Of a DNA stretch of 6,290 nt, positions 6,260 through 6,290 are shown in pieces. This DNA is from an uncultured Gemmatimonadota bacterium (GTDB lineage Bacteria; Gemmatimonadota; Gemmatimonadetes; Gemmatimonadales; GWC2-71-9). How positions within the stretch are numbered: position 1 is the stretch's first letter; each line of letters begins with the position of its first letter. The stretch is taken from positions 1 to 6,290 of the forward strand of contig CAJVYZ010000182.1 in assembly GCA_913009915.1 (NCBI GenBank), read 5' to 3'. A program made the translations under genes and the position numbers. A model generated the notes under the pieces. It had not been told where the DNA came from. It did no database searches and saw nothing but the letters and a program-made list of their open reading frames with translations.

Positions 6260-6290
6260 AAAAACAAAAAAACAAATTTATTTACTATAG
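6260..6290. other. A-rich read-through tail (sequencing artefact)
   Basis: Thirty-one bases made almost entirely of A with scattered C and T, directly after the end of the P5 oligonucleotide. Illumina reads produce such A-rich, low-quality calls when they run off the end of the library molecule. The composition is wholly unlike the GC-rich insert. It should not be read as a poly-A tract or terminator. Confidence 0.9.

Noticed and set aside
5975..6267. Small frames running into the right end (5975-6223 plus, 6058-6267 minus)
   Set aside because: Their termini are translated adapter (for example PPRSTLFPYTTLFRS), and the remainder is the shadow of the peroxidase-related gene.
6260..6290. A-rich tail as a poly-A tract, terminator or low-GC island
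   Set aside because: It directly follows the end of the P5 oligonucleotide, where only off-end base calls are expected.
1..6290. Adapter ends as terminal repeats of a linear element or transposon
   Set aside because: The two ends are different, known library oligonucleotides. No transposase, integrase, target duplication or inverted terminal repeat is seen.

Overview
The window looks like a metagenome or draft-genome contig from a high-GC bacterium. It is densely coded, with codon third positions strongly biased to G/C. My best guess is the Gemmatimonadota. The guess rests on gene style only: a lipoprotein joining a bacterial Ig-like domain to a leishmanolysin-type zinc protease, an M28 peptidase lipoprotein with a PA insert, and a secreted propeller-like protein are all typical there. 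No rRNA or other marker gene is present to settle it.

Both ends are artificial. Bases 1-68 are an Illumina P7 index adapter. Bases 6202-6259 are the reverse complement of the P5 adapter, followed by a 31-base A-rich tail of spurious calls. Authentic DNA therefore runs from 69 to about 6201, and each terminal gene is cut by an adapter.

Layout: (1) 69-785, minus strand, the N-terminal part of an aconitase/isopropylmalate dehydratase superfamily enzyme with the swivel domain placed first. (2) 880-1797, plus strand, a secreted propeller-like protein divergent from gene 1. (3) 1808-3103, minus strand, a leishmanolysin-like (M8-type) lipoprotein convergent with gene 2. (4) 3306-4226, plus strand, a membrane-anchored alpha/beta hydrolase. 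(5) 4223-5869, plus strand, an M28 zinc peptidase lipoprotein that overlaps gene 4 by ATGA and so forms a two-gene operon. (6) 5876-6201, minus strand, the C-terminal part of a peroxidase-related (AhpD/carboxymuconolactone decarboxylase-like) protein convergent with gene 5.

Four of the six proteins carry export or anchoring signals and three are hydrolases, which suggests extracytoplasmic protein or ester turnover. The two terminal genes are cytoplasmic enzymes with no evident link to that role. No tRNA, rRNA, CRISPR array, transposon or phage gene is visible, and no intergenic stretch exceeds about 200 bases. I see no convincing undescribed multi-gene system. The most notable points are the adapter-bounded ends, the domain-permuted dehydratase and the coupled hydrolase-peptidase pair.
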